Below are positions 31,283 to 39,848 of a stretch of 64,000 nucleotides of DNA, in pieces. Position numbers and translations under genes: made by a program. This stretch comes from Shouchella tritolerans (GTDB lineage: Bacteria; Bacillota; Bacilli; Bacillales; Bacillaceae_D): positions 558,001-622,000 of the forward strand of contig NZ_JAODPB010000001.1 of NCBI RefSeq assembly GCF_025770735.1, given 5' to 3'. Under the pieces are notes generated by a model. The model was not told where the DNA came from. It searched no databases and saw only the letters and a list, made by a program, of their open reading frames with translations. Within the stretch, counting starts at the first letter, position 1. Every line of letters starts with the position of its first letter.

Positions 31283-32224
31283 CTAAACGGCTGATATCCG
31301 TTCGATGTGGATCTTTTGCTCATACTGTTTAGCTTGTGAAAAATCAATTGTTGGCAGCCAGTGGAGGCAGTTTGCCAATGACAGGGAGCTGCCTGTTAAT
31401 AGAGCCGCTTTTACATCGTTCGTTTTTCTCCACTCGCGCATAAAGGTGCCGAGAAAAATATCGCCGGAGGCGGTGGCATTTGTCACGTGAATCGTTGGGA
31501 GCGTGACACGCCATATGTCTCCGTTGATTTTGGCGACTGTTCCTTCGCCGCCTAATGTAACGATGCAGTTCGGGTAAGGGCTGTTTTTTAAACATTCTTC
31601 GATTTGCTGCTGTCTGTTTGCGGCTTCCTCTTTTATCCCCATTAAGTCTAAAAATTCCTCCCCGTTGATCTTTATTAGCCATGGTTTTGCCTCTGCTCCG
31701 TATGCTAGTGCATCGCCGCTGCTATCGAGAATGGTCTGGACGCCGCGGTTTTCTGCTTGGGCAATGATGTCCCGGTAAAAAGTGATGGGCGTCCCTTTTG
31801 GGAGTGATCCTGAAAGCACGAGATGGTCGCCTGCTTTTAGTGAGTGAAATAGCGATTGCAAAAACTGTTGTTGTTCTTTCTCTGTGATGGAAGGTCCTTG
31901 TTCATTGATCAGTGCTGCTTCTTGCTTCGATTCGTTTACGAGAATGGTACAGTATCGGTTACCGCCTTCAATGAATGTTGTCTCACCTGCCAGTTGGGCT
32001 TTTTTCATCATCTGTGCTAATTGTTCTCCTACGGGCCCACCGAAAAATGTGTGCATGTGAATCGTTTTTTGCTCATTTGTGACAATAAAAGGAAGGGCGA
32101 CATTGAATCCTTTCCCGCCAAGGCCTTCATGGGAGGCGCTCGAACGGGTTACGCCATTTGGATAAAAAGCTTGAACGTAAATGGTTCGGTCAAGGGCTGG
32201 ATTGGCACATAAAATATGGATCAT
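31283..32224 (-). CDS. PfkB-family sugar-phosphate kinase (tagatose-6-P kinase-like)
   Basis: This 313-residue kinase of the 1-phosphofructokinase/LacC branch has the N-terminal NPALDRTIYV, GGKGFNVA, HLVLSGSLPKG and the C-terminal anion-hole region TNATASGDIFLGTF, with Asp as catalytic base. It is divergent from the galactitol-type operon, and that pathway needs phosphorylation of tagatose-6-phosphate to the 1,6-bisphosphate, so this is the likely role (inferred). ATG 32224 follows AGAGGTG on the minus strand; an upstream extension would overlap the ribosome binding site. Confidence 0.85.
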   Translation of the reverse strand: MIHILCANPALDRTIYVQAFYPNGVTRSSASHEGLGGKGFNVALPFIVTNEQKTIHMHTFFGGPVGEQLAQMMKKAQLAGETTFIEGGNRYCTILVNESKQEAALINEQGPSITEKEQQQFLQSLFHSLKAGDHLVLSGSLPKGTPITFYRDIIAQAENRGVQTILDSSGDALAYGAEAKPWLIKINGEEFLDLMGIKEEAANRQQQIEECLKNSPYPNCIVTLGGEGTVAKINGDIWRVTLPTIHVTNATASGDIFLGTFMREWRKTNDVKAALLTGSSLSLANCLHWLPTIDFSQAKQYEQKIHIERISAV

Positions 32225-32315
32225 TGAGTACACACCTCTATTTGCATTGGTTTGCATTTTGAGTTAATCATATAATAAAAACCAAGTATTGCAAAGATAT
32301 TATTGGGTTAATGCA

Positions 32316-32364
32316 AAATAAAGCAAAAATAATATTTGCTTTATTTGGCTTTATCACTTATAAT
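32316..32364 (+). promoter_or_regulatory. Promoter and operator of the galactitol-type operon
   Basis: -35 TTGCTT (32336-32341), 17 bp, -10 TATAAT (32359-32364). A perfect 12-bp inverted repeat, AAATAAAGCAAA (32316-32327) and TTTGCTTTATTT (32335-32346), overlaps the -35. This is the probable binding site of the DeoR regulator encoded next, and could also control the divergent kinase. Confidence 0.65.
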
Positions 32365-32406
32365 CCAAGGTAAGCGATTTCAGTAATAGGGGAAGGGGAT
32401 GATTCT

Positions 32407-33195
32407 TTGCTTCCACAGGAAAGACAAGATTTGATCATGAAGGAATTGTATGAATATCATTCTGTGAAAATTTCCGAGCTTAGCTCAAAACTAGATGTGA
32501 CGCGAGAAACGATTCGCAAAGATTTATACGAACTAGAAGAAAAAGGGCTCATTCGCAAAGTGCACGGGGGAGCGGTGTTAAACAAGGCAAATCTTGAGAC
32601 GAACTATAGCTCGAGAAAAATTGTCAATGAGTGGGAAAAGCGGGCGATTGCGAAAAAGGCAGTTGAGTTTGTCTTTGATAACGATACGATTTATATCGAT
32701 TATGGGACGACCGCCCTTTATTTTGCTCGTGAGCTTATTTTGAAAAAAACGGGGCTGACGATTGTAACCAATTCGCTTTCCTTGGCCAATGAGCTTGTGG
32801 AGCACTCGAATTTCTCGATTATTATCATTGGCGGCAACGTTCGAAAAAATGAGCGTTCCTTGTATGGGCCAGTTGCCAACCAAACGATTGCCAATTTGTA
32901 TGTCGATACCGGCTTTTTCGGCATTGGTGCTTTGCATCCAGAAGTAGGCTATACGAACATCCATATGGGGGAAGCTGAAGTATCGCGCCTTATGGTGCAA
33001 CATTCGAAAAGGCGCGTGATGATGGCTGACTACTCAAAATTCGGCTCCATCCATATGAACAAAGTTGCTGCAATTGAAGAAGTTGACACACTCATTACGG
33101 ATTCCAAGGCCGATGCAGAGATGTTGAAGGCGATTCAAGAGAAAGCACGAAATGTCATCGTTGTTGAAGCTGAAGGGGGTGAGGGAGATGAGTAA
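32407..33195 (+). CDS. DeoR-family regulator of the galactitol-type operon
   Basis: This 262-residue regulator has a DeoR HTH at residues 6-58 (VKISELSSKLDVTRETIRKD, LEEKGLIRKVHGGAV) and a sugar-phosphate sensor domain with IYIDYGTTALYFAREL, TIVTNSLSLANEL and IIIIGGNVRKNERSLYGP. TTG 32407 follows GGAAGGGGATG. It is the first gene of the operon and overlaps the EIIA gene by 8 bp, so it is autoregulated. It probably represses until the pathway phosphate is made. Confidence 0.93.
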   Translation: MLPQERQDLIMKELYEYHSVKISELSSKLDVTRETIRKDLYELEEKGLIRKVHGGAVLNKANLETNYSSRKIVNEWEKRAIAKKAVEFVFDNDTIYIDYGTTALYFARELILKKTGLTIVTNSLSLANELVEHSNFSIIIIGGNVRKNERSLYGPVANQTIANLYVDTGFFGIGALHPEVGYTNIHMGEAEVSRLMVQHSKRRVMMADYSKFGSIHMNKVAAIEEVDTLITDSKADAEMLKAIQEKARNVIVVEAEGGEGDE

Positions 33196-33667
33196 TGCTT
33201 TACTTGATCGAGACTTGATTTTGTTAAACCAAACATGCCAAACGGTTGAAGAGGTGTTAGAGACGATAGCTGCGCCGATGCAAGCTAAACAGTTTGCGAA
33301 AGAGACGTACGCTGACAGTTTAAAAGAGCGAGAACAGTCGTTTGCGACAGGGATACCAACCGAGCCGTTTGGTGTTGCGATTCCTCATACCGATGCCAGC
33401 TATGTTCTGGAAAGCAAAATCGGATTGCTGACGTTAAATGAGCCTGTCTCGTTTGGTGTGATGGGGTCGGAAAACGATCGAGTCGATGTAAACGTTGTAT
33501 TGTTGCTCGGCCTAGCTGATGGTGCAGCTCATTTGAAAGCGCTGCAAACAATTGTGGAACGCATTCAAGATGCTCATTTTGTAAAGAAGTTGGCTTCTGT
33601 GCAAGAAAAAGACGAGGCGTTAGCCCTATTGGACGCTTCCATTACTAAACAACTCGAGGGGGAATAA
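33188..33667 (+). CDS. gatA: PTS galactitol-type EIIA
   Basis: This 159-residue fructose/mannitol-fold EIIA has the phosphorylated His in FGVAIPHTDASY (about residue 66). It passes phosphate from HPr to the EIIB encoded next. ATG 33188 overlaps the end of the DeoR gene and follows GGGGGTGAGGG. Confidence 0.92.
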   Translation: MSNALLDRDLILLNQTCQTVEEVLETIAAPMQAKQFAKETYADSLKEREQSFATGIPTEPFGVAIPHTDASYVLESKIGLLTLNEPVSFGVMGSENDRVDVNVVLLLGLADGAAHLKALQTIVERIQDAHFVKKLASVQEKDEALALLDASITKQLEGE

Positions 33668-33669
33668 AC

Positions 33670-33945
33670 ATGAAAAAAGTATTAGTCGCATGTGGTGGAG
33701 CTGTTGCTACGTCTACTGTAGCTGCAAATAAAGTGAAAGCGATTTTGAAAGAAAACAATATCCAAGCGGACGTCACTCAATGTCGTGTCAGCGAACTTAG
33801 TTCAAAATCACAAGGCGCTGATTTGATCATCTCAACGGCAAAAGTCGATCGTGATTATGGGGTTCCTGTGATCCATGGGTTGCCTTTCATTTCAGGCGTT
33901 GGCCTTGATAAAACGAAACAAGAAATTTTGGATATTTTAAAATAA
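33670..33945 (+). CDS. gatB: PTS galactitol-type EIIB
   Basis: This 91-residue protein begins MKKVLVACGGAVATSTVAA; Cys8 in the P-loop is the phosphorylation site, as in galactitol-type EIIB proteins. It starts two bases after the EIIA stop, behind GAGGGGG. Confidence 0.93.
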   Translation: MKKVLVACGGAVATSTVAANKVKAILKENNIQADVTQCRVSELSSKSQGADLIISTAKVDRDYGVPVIHGLPFISGVGLDKTKQEILDILK

Positions 33946-33970
33946 CCTATTGCTGATAGGGGGAGACATC

Positions 33971-35317
33971 ATGAACGTGCTGCAATATATATTGGATTTA
34001 GGGCCTGCTGTCATGCTTCCGGCGGTGATCTTTGTCCTTGGCCTGTTGTTGCGCCAAGGAATTGGGAAATCGTTAAGATCAGGGATCACGATTGGGGTCG
34101 GATTTGTGGGCATTACTCTGGTTATTAGCTTACTGACAGATAACTTAGGGCCAGCCGCACAAGAAATGGCAGAACGGTTTAATCTTGGTTTATCGATTGT
34201 TGATGTTGGTTGGCCAGGAGCTTCTCCGATGGCGTGGGCTTCTAATATAGGAACGGTCGCCATTCCTGTTGCTATTCTTGTCAATGTCGTCATGTTGTTG
34301 TTGAAATGGACCCGTGTTGTAAACGTTGACATTTGGAATATCTGGCACATGGCATTTGCCGGTGCGATTGTCTCAACCGCATCAGGAAGCTTTTGGCTTG
34401 GTGTTCTTGGCGTAGTCATCTATGCGGCATTTGCTTATAAGCTAGGAGATTGGTTTGCGCCGATCATTCATAAATACAACGGCTTAGAAGGAATTTCAAT
34501 TCCACATGGCACAGGGGCGATAATGGCGCCAATCGCTGTTGTCACTGACGCAATTATAGAAAAAATTCCTGGTTTGAAAAAGGTGAATATTAACTCAGAT
34601 AAGATTGAAAACCGACTCGGACCAATCGGAGAACCTGCCATTATTGGTGCCCTTCTCGGGACGGTCATCGGTGCCTTGGCAGGTTACGAGGTATCAGCCA
34701 TTTTGCAATTGGGCATTCAAATGGCGGCGGTAATGCTGTTAATGCCTACCGTTGTCAAGTTTATTATGGAAGGATTAATGCCAATTGCCGAAGCCGCAAG
34801 GGAAATGCTCGATAAACGATTCTCGGGGCAAGACTATTATATTGGTCTAGATCCTGCACTCTTGCTCGGAAATTCACAAGTGGTAGCGGCAAGCCTCATT
34901 TTTGTCCCACTTACACTTGTGATTGCGATTCTTATTCCTGGAAACGAAGTTCTGCCGTTCGGTGACTTAGCCACAATTGGCTTTTTCATCTCGATTGCAG
35001 TCGGCATCCACGGCGGAAACTTGTTTAGAACGTTGATCTCTGGAACGCTCATTATGACGATGACGATTTGGATTGCGAACATGATGGTCGGCGTCCATAC
35101 GTCACTTGCACTCAACACAGGAACGATTTCCGGTGGGCAAGTGGCATCCCTTGACCAAGGCGGCAGCCCACTTCAATTCATCATGACCGAACTAGTAACA
35201 TGGCAAAATCTACTTCCACTTATTGTCGTGACAGCGATTTATGGATTCTGTGTCGTATTTACGATTGTTCAGCATAAACGGGGCAAATTACTCCCAGCAG
35301 AGACAGATAAAAATTAA
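33971..35317 (+). CDS. gatC: PTS galactitol-type EIIC
   Basis: This 448-residue membrane permease is of the galactitol family (EIIC-GAT): about 10-12 helices, GISIPHGTGAIMAPIAVV, and LDPALLLGNSQVVAASLIF. It imports a hexitol and phosphorylates it with EIIA and EIIB. ATG 33971 follows GGGGGAGACATC. Galactitol is the best guess, but related polyols such as arabitol use similar permeases. Confidence 0.93.
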   Translation: MNVLQYILDLGPAVMLPAVIFVLGLLLRQGIGKSLRSGITIGVGFVGITLVISLLTDNLGPAAQEMAERFNLGLSIVDVGWPGASPMAWASNIGTVAIPVAILVNVVMLLLKWTRVVNVDIWNIWHMAFAGAIVSTASGSFWLGVLGVVIYAAFAYKLGDWFAPIIHKYNGLEGISIPHGTGAIMAPIAVVTDAIIEKIPGLKKVNINSDKIENRLGPIGEPAIIGALLGTVIGALAGYEVSAILQLGIQMAAVMLLMPTVVKFIMEGLMPIAEAAREMLDKRFSGQDYYIGLDPALLLGNSQVVAASLIFVPLTLVIAILIPGNEVLPFGDLATIGFFISIAVGIHGGNLFRTLISGTLIMTMTIWIANMMVGVHTSLALNTGTISGGQVASLDQGGSPLQFIMTELVTWQNLLPLIVVTAIYGFCVVFTIVQHKRGKLLPAETDKN

Positions 35318-35337
35318 ATGAGTCAGGAGTGGAGATC

Positions 35338-36396
35338 ATGAAAGCGCTCGTTCTCGAAGCGAATCAATCATTTACCATAAAGGACATTGAAACACCTGTC
35401 CCTAAAGAGGATGAGGCATTAATCAAGGTTGCCTATTGCGGCATTTGCGGCTCTGATTTGGCACGGTACTTCGATGGCAAAGTCCACAATTACCCCATTG
35501 TTCTCGGACATGAATTTTCTGGAACGGTAGAGGCCGTCGGCGCAAGCGTCGAATCTGTAGCGGTTGGTGACCGTGTGGTCGTCGCCCCCCTTTTACCAAA
35601 TAAAGAGGATGCCTTTATGCAAAAGGGAAGCCCAGCTTTAAGTAGCTCATACAGTTTTCTTGGTTCCCGGGAAAATGGGGCAATGGCCGAATACGTAGTC
35701 GTAAAAGCGGAAAATCTCCTCGTTTTGCCGGAAACGGTAACGTTGGAGGAGGCCGCGCTAATCGAACCATTAACGGTCGCGATCCACGGAATTGAGCGAA
35801 TTGTGCTACCTGCAGGCGAACACGTCTATGTTCTAGGAGCTGGTACGATTGGTATTATGACCATTCTCGCCTTAAAAGCGCGCGGGGCAGGGAAAGTAAC
35901 AGCGATTGATATCAACGACGAGAAACTAGCATTTGCCAAAAAAATCGGCGCAAACGACACGATTAACTCTTTAAAAGAGGACCCGGTTCAATACGCCAGC
36001 AAACATGGCAAGCCCGGCGCTGTTATCGAAACAGCAGGCGTGCCGAGCGCCCAAGAGCAAGCGGTCGCTTTAGTGGAGAAAAAAGGGAAGATTGTGTTTG
36101 TTGGAACGGCGTCAGGGGATGTGACGTTTCCAGCAGCGACGTTTGAAAAAATTTTACGTGAAGAACTGGAAATCACAGGTTCCTGGATGAGCTATTCTGG
36201 ACCATTCCCAGGGTATGAATGGCAGGCTGCAATTGATTACATCGCGTCTGGCAAAATCAATGTCAAGCCTCTGATCCATGACGTGTTTAAACTGGAAGAT
36301 GGCGACAAGCCATTTCAAGCAATGAAAGACCCAGACAATCATTCGATTAAACTACTATATCAAATCGCAGAAAACGAAGGGCAGGTGGGTAAATAA
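35338..36396 (+). CDS. gatD: Medium-chain dehydrogenase, galactitol-1-phosphate 5-dehydrogenase type
   Basis: This 352-residue zinc alcohol dehydrogenase has catalytic-zinc ligands in YCGICGSDLARYF and GHEFSG, LGSRENGAMAEY, and the Rossmann motif VLGAGTIGIM. It would oxidise the imported hexitol-1-phosphate to tagatose-6-phosphate. The structural-zinc loop, which in E. coli GatD carries four cysteines, has none here (PLLPNKEDAFMQKGSPALS). ATG 35338 follows AGGAGTGGAG. It sits between EIIC and the aldolase. Confidence 0.88.
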   Translation: MKALVLEANQSFTIKDIETPVPKEDEALIKVAYCGICGSDLARYFDGKVHNYPIVLGHEFSGTVEAVGASVESVAVGDRVVVAPLLPNKEDAFMQKGSPALSSSYSFLGSRENGAMAEYVVVKAENLLVLPETVTLEEAALIEPLTVAIHGIERIVLPAGEHVYVLGAGTIGIMTILALKARGAGKVTAIDINDEKLAFAKKIGANDTINSLKEDPVQYASKHGKPGAVIETAGVPSAQEQAVALVEKKGKIVFVGTASGDVTFPAATFEKILREELEITGSWMSYSGPFPGYEWQAAIDYIASGKINVKPLIHDVFKLEDGDKPFQAMKDPDNHSIKLLYQIAENEGQVGK

Positions 36397-37266
36397 ATGG
36401 GATTACAGTCAACGACACCGATGCTAAAGAAAGCAAAAGCCAACAAACACGGAATTGTCGCGTTTAATGTCCATTCATTTGACAGCATTTTTTGGGTGCT
36501 CGAAGCAGCAGCAGAATTGAAGTCTCCTGTGATCCTGCAAACGACAGTCGGGACGGTCAAGTCACTCGGTGCAAAAAACATTGTTGAAGTGGCCAAGGCC
36601 GCAGCGGAACATTACCAAATGCCAACAGGCTTGCACTTAGATCACTGTACAGACTTTGAGGTAATCAAAGACGCGATCCGCGCTGGCTATACATCCGTGA
36701 TGATGGATGCTTCCATGCATCCATTCGCAGAAAACGTCGCTCGGACGAAAGAGGTCGTCGCCCTTGCCTCGTCCCTTGGCGTCAACGTGGAAGCAGAGCT
36801 CGGCAAAGTCGGCGGCGTGGAAGACGACATCGTCGTAGACGAAGCCGACGCCCAAAAAGCGATTCCAGAAGAGTGCCGCCAATTTGTCGAGGAAACAGGC
36901 GTGCCGACACTTGCCCCTGCGATTGGAACTGCCCATGGAATTTACAAAGGCAAGCCAGAGATTGACTTTGAGCGAATCGCCAAAATCGCCGAAATGGTCG
37001 ACGTACCCCTTGTCCTCCACGGCGGCTCGGCCGTGCCAGAAGACGACGTGCGCCGTTGTGTCGCCCTCGGAATGGCAAAAGTCAATGTGTCAACAGAACT
37101 AAAAAATGCCTACTCCGAAGCGATTCGCGACCACTTTGCGAGCGAACCAGACAGCCTCGATCCACGAGCATATTTGCAAACAGCAAAAGAAGCAGCGAAA
37201 GAAATGGCGAAATCAAAAATCCGCATGGTTGGCAGTGAAAACACGGTAGTGCCAGCATTTGCGTGA
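36397..37266 (+). CDS. gatY: Class II ketose-bisphosphate aldolase (tagatose-bisphosphate type)
   Basis: This 289-residue class II aldolase of the GatY/KbaY/FbaA family has zinc ligands in GLHLDHCTDFE, GTAHGIYKG and LHGGSAVPEDD, and the YTSVMMDASMHPFAEN active-site loop. It cleaves the ketose-1,6-bisphosphate to dihydroxyacetone phosphate and glyceraldehyde-3-phosphate. The start codon follows the dehydrogenase stop directly (TAAATG), with GGGCAGGTGGG as ribosome binding site. It completes the pathway. Tagatose specificity is inferred from context. Confidence 0.9.
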   Translation: MGLQSTTPMLKKAKANKHGIVAFNVHSFDSIFWVLEAAAELKSPVILQTTVGTVKSLGAKNIVEVAKAAAEHYQMPTGLHLDHCTDFEVIKDAIRAGYTSVMMDASMHPFAENVARTKEVVALASSLGVNVEAELGKVGGVEDDIVVDEADAQKAIPEECRQFVEETGVPTLAPAIGTAHGIYKGKPEIDFERIAKIAEMVDVPLVLHGGSAVPEDDVRRCVALGMAKVNVSTELKNAYSEAIRDHFASEPDSLDPRAYLQTAKEAAKEMAKSKIRMVGSENTVVPAFA

Positions 37267-37288
37267 AAAGCGTAAGCCCGGAGTCCTT

Positions 37289-37336
37289 CACCTCCGCTAG
37301 TTAGCCCCATAGCCTAACTAGCGGAGGTGTTTTTTC
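37289..37336 (+). terminator. Strong terminator of the galactitol-type operon
   Basis: A perfect 16-bp stem, CACCTCCGCTAGTTAG (37289-37304) with its complement ending at 37329, is followed by six T. 37337-37520 holds no gene, only a promoter-like AATATAGTAAAAT. Confidence 0.95.
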
Positions 37337-37520
37337 ATTAATTGGGAAGGGGAGAGAAGAACCCAATCGAATAGCTGTATAAGCAAGGAACTTTCCTTAC
37401 GCCAACAGGAGTTTTCTTATCAAATATAGTAAAATAGACAGTAGTAGAGACAGACACAATTGACGAGGGAGATGAACATTTACAATTATTCATTTTAGTA
37501 TTTTGAGCCTGTGATTCTTT

Positions 37521-37701
37521 AGTGCGAACCCCAAGCGCACATAAAATCCCCAGATCACCCGCACCAAAAAAAAGCTTGAATATGTGTTAATGTGTGAAAC
37601 AGTGGTAAAATGTTGTTGGCGTCACATGGTATTATAGAGGAGAAGAGCAGTTTTCCTCTATTATTCATTAATTGCTTTCCAATAAATAGGGGAATTTCGC
37701 T
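37521..37701 (+). promoter_or_regulatory. Leader of I-C-like array 3, with hairpin element
   Basis: AGTGCG (37521-37526, first G changed to A) and CGCACC (37560-37565) form the hairpin ends. TATTAT in CACATGGTATTATAGAGG is the -10-like box. The end AATAGGGGAATTTCGCT is intact. Confidence 0.85.
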
Positions 37702-37934
37702 GTCGCACTCCTTGTGAGTGCGTGGATTGAAATATATGGGACCGCATTATGAGGGATCCGGTAAGCCAAACGTCGCACTCCTTGTGAGTGCGTGGATTGA
37801 AATAACGAAGCTGTCAAGGAGCTGCTGCCCTCCTTTGTCGCACTCCTTGTGAGTGCGTGGATTGAAATCGTCACTAGACGTCCTGTCCTCGCATAGTTTT
37901 CGGTCGCACTCTTCATGACTGCATGGATTGCACC
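37702..37934 (+). CRISPR. I-C-like CRISPR array 3 (3 intact repeats, 1 decayed)
   Basis: Repeats with loop CTTGT stand at 37702, 37772 and 37837; the last at 37903 is decayed (CTTCATGACTGCATGGATTGCAC). Spacers are 34-38 bp. This is the shortest of the five arrays with a full leader. Confidence 0.97.
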
Positions 37935-38154
37935 CTCACCACCACTGCTCCTGAAGGAAATGCACAGTTGTAGAGGTACTGGAAAAATAAGGTCTTCGTG
38001 GTGATGGTAGAACAACAGCTCATAGCTTTGACAGTTAGTAAAACATGTCTACCTTTACAGCGATTATGAAAGTGACTTCCAAATATTCACCATTGGTTCG
38101 TCTGGGACGGCGAATGCCGAAAATCTATTTAAGTTGTTGGAGGGATTAGTCAGC

Positions 38155-38511
38155 ATGTTAACAAGGGAAGATATCTTTAAGCACGTCAAAGAAAAATTCC
38201 GTACATCGCCTGATTATCCATTTCAAAAATTTCCAACCTATGCCGCTTTGAGACATGAATCGAATCGAAAATGGTATGGTCTTGTAATGAATGTTCTTCC
38301 AGAAAAATTAGGGTTGGATGGAAATGACGAAATAGACATTCTGAATTTAAAATGTCTCCCTGAAATAAGTGGCAGTTTAAGAAATGGAAAGAGTATTTTA
38401 CCTGGATACCATATGGATAAGGAAAATTGGATATCAATTGTTTTGGAACGTATCGATTCAGAAGAGGACGTTTATCACTTAATTGAGCAAAGCTTTAGTT
38501 TAACCAAGTAA
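38155..38511 (+). CDS. MmcQ/YjbR-family protein
   Basis: This 118-residue protein of the YjbR/CyaY-like fold has FPTYAALRHESNRKWYGLVM, LNLKCLPEISGSLRNGKSI and GYHMDKENWISIVLE. These proteins are small and proposed to bind DNA; the role is unknown. ATG 38155 lies 11 bp after GGAGG. The frame is open upstream to about 38030 and reads VYLYSDYESDFQIFTIGSSG then TANAENLFKLLEGLVS, which is coding-like but has no start and is not part of the YjbR fold; it may be the tail of a lost gene. Confidence 0.85.
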   Translation: MLTREDIFKHVKEKFRTSPDYPFQKFPTYAALRHESNRKWYGLVMNVLPEKLGLDGNDEIDILNLKCLPEISGSLRNGKSILPGYHMDKENWISIVLERIDSEEDVYHLIEQSFSLTK

Positions 38512-38531
38512 ATCGCGATATTCACACAAAA

Positions 38532-38575
38532 AAAGGACGGACCCACGAAATCAACGTCGGGTACCGTTCTTTTTC
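38532..38575. terminator. Hairpin between convergent genes
   Basis: AAAGGACGG pairs with CCGTTCTTT (one G-T wobble) with an inner CCC/GGG stem; a T-run follows on the plus strand and an A/T-rich run on the minus strand. It lies between the YjbR gene and the convergent folE2 gene. Confidence 0.65.
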
Positions 38576-38620
38576 TAGTTTACTTGGTTATGTCCCAGTC
38601 TCCTTTTTTTATACAAATTG

Positions 38621-39529
38621 TTATTTTTGATAAGTAACTTTGGCGATGGCATCATGAAGATGAATCGATTCCTCATTACGGCATTCCACAGTAAATCCTT
38701 TCACAAATTCCATCTCATAAAGATCGGCAGCAATTAACCGAACCATGTCTTCCACGAATCGAGGGTTTTCGTAGGCTTTTTCAGTTACAAATTTCTCATC
38801 TGGTCGTTTGAGTACGGGATGAATCATAGCGCTGGCATTTGACTCTGCTGCGTGCAACAGAGTTGCTTTCCAATCCTTTTCACAATGTAAAGGATCGTAT
38901 AATTCGATTGCCATGGTCACGAAACCACGCTGATTATGAGCGCTGTATTCACTAATCTCTTTAGAACAAGGGCACAAGGTGGTGACGCCAACCGATAATT
39001 GAGCTTCATGTGAAAAGCCGTTTTTGTTATCACAACGGACTTTGATCGAACCCATTGCTTTCATTAATCCTGTTTTATCACTTTTAGGAGCGTTCCTCTC
39101 AAAAAACCAAGGGAAGCTGACCTCAATTTCGGCTGTAGGCTGGTCCATTCGTTCTGTAAGCTCTTTAGTGAAAGTATAAAGATTTTGAAAATCGACGGTC
39201 CACCCTTCCCGATAATAGTGATCCAATTGTTCCGTTAATCGACTCATATTAATGCCTTTAGCATTGCTATTCAAACTGGTAGTCATCTTAAATGTACCGA
39301 TTGTGTTCTGAGTTTTTGGTGAATGTGAAGATTGAAGTGTAATTGGATGCTGAACATTACAAATTCCTACACTCTGTAAATCAAACAAGAAATCATCTGG
39401 AGTATTTTGCAAGTCTATCATTTCATCTTTGTTGCATGGTTTAACGCCTATTATAGGTGGAACAGAACCAAAACGCCGGTGCCTTTCCTTTTTATCTGGT
39501 AGGTTTAAATTTCTTAAGTTATTTTTCAT
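38621..39529 (-). CDS. folE2: GTP cyclohydrolase FolE2 (type IB)
   Basis: This 302-residue protein is the zinc-independent-type GTP cyclohydrolase that makes dihydroneopterin triphosphate for folate. Seen: the family hallmark VGVTTLCPCSKEISEYSAHNQRG with the active-site Cys, VSFPWFFERNAPKSDKTGLM, and MIHPVLKRPDEKFVTE. A Zur-like box lies 27 bp upstream, which fits its known role as a backup enzyme during zinc starvation. The start ATG at 39529 follows GGGGGAGAGT on the minus strand. Confidence 0.95.
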   Translation of the reverse strand: MKNNLRNLNLPDKKERHRRFGSVPPIIGVKPCNKDEMIDLQNTPDDFLFDLQSVGICNVQHPITLQSSHSPKTQNTIGTFKMTTSLNSNAKGINMSRLTEQLDHYYREGWTVDFQNLYTFTKELTERMDQPTAEIEVSFPWFFERNAPKSDKTGLMKAMGSIKVRCDNKNGFSHEAQLSVGVTTLCPCSKEISEYSAHNQRGFVTMAIELYDPLHCEKDWKATLLHAAESNASAMIHPVLKRPDEKFVTEKAYENPRFVEDMVRLIAADLYEMEFVKGFTVECRNEESIHLHDAIAKVTYQK

Positions 39530-39555
39530 ATACTCTCCCCCAAAAAATCAAACGA

Positions 39556-39578
39556 TAAATCAAAATGATTCTTATTTA
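39556..39578 (-). promoter_or_regulatory. Zur-like operator before folE2
   Basis: A 23-bp imperfect palindrome, read on the minus strand TAAATAAGAATCATT then TTGATTTA, follows the 9-1-9 layout of Bacillus Zur boxes (consensus TAAATCGTAATNATTACGATTTA) with most positions matching. Confidence 0.7.
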
Positions 39579-39787
39579 CACTTCAATTTACAGCAATGGA
39601 TCAACGTAATCAAGTTTAAACTAATCAACTTGTAGGCGAATTAATGCGTGACTTCGTTATCGGTAAATGTCTCTCGATTTTCATCACGATCAGCAATCCC
39701 CATATTTGCGACTTACTAATGCCTCAATTTCTTAGAGGAAAGTGAATCGCTTGATTGACTAGAAGTATGAAAAACAACAATAATTTA

Positions 39788-39815
39788 TTGATAAACGATA
39801 AATGTATGGTAAAAT
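39788..39815 (+). promoter_or_regulatory. Promoter of the DUF2975/XRE pair
   Basis: -35 TTGATA (39788-39793), 16 bp, -10 TAAAAT (39810-39815), 33 bp before the start codon. The 39530-39787 region otherwise holds only the Zur-like box. Confidence 0.55.
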
Positions 39816-39848
39816 CAGATGGATAATCAATGAATAGAGGTGTTTTTC

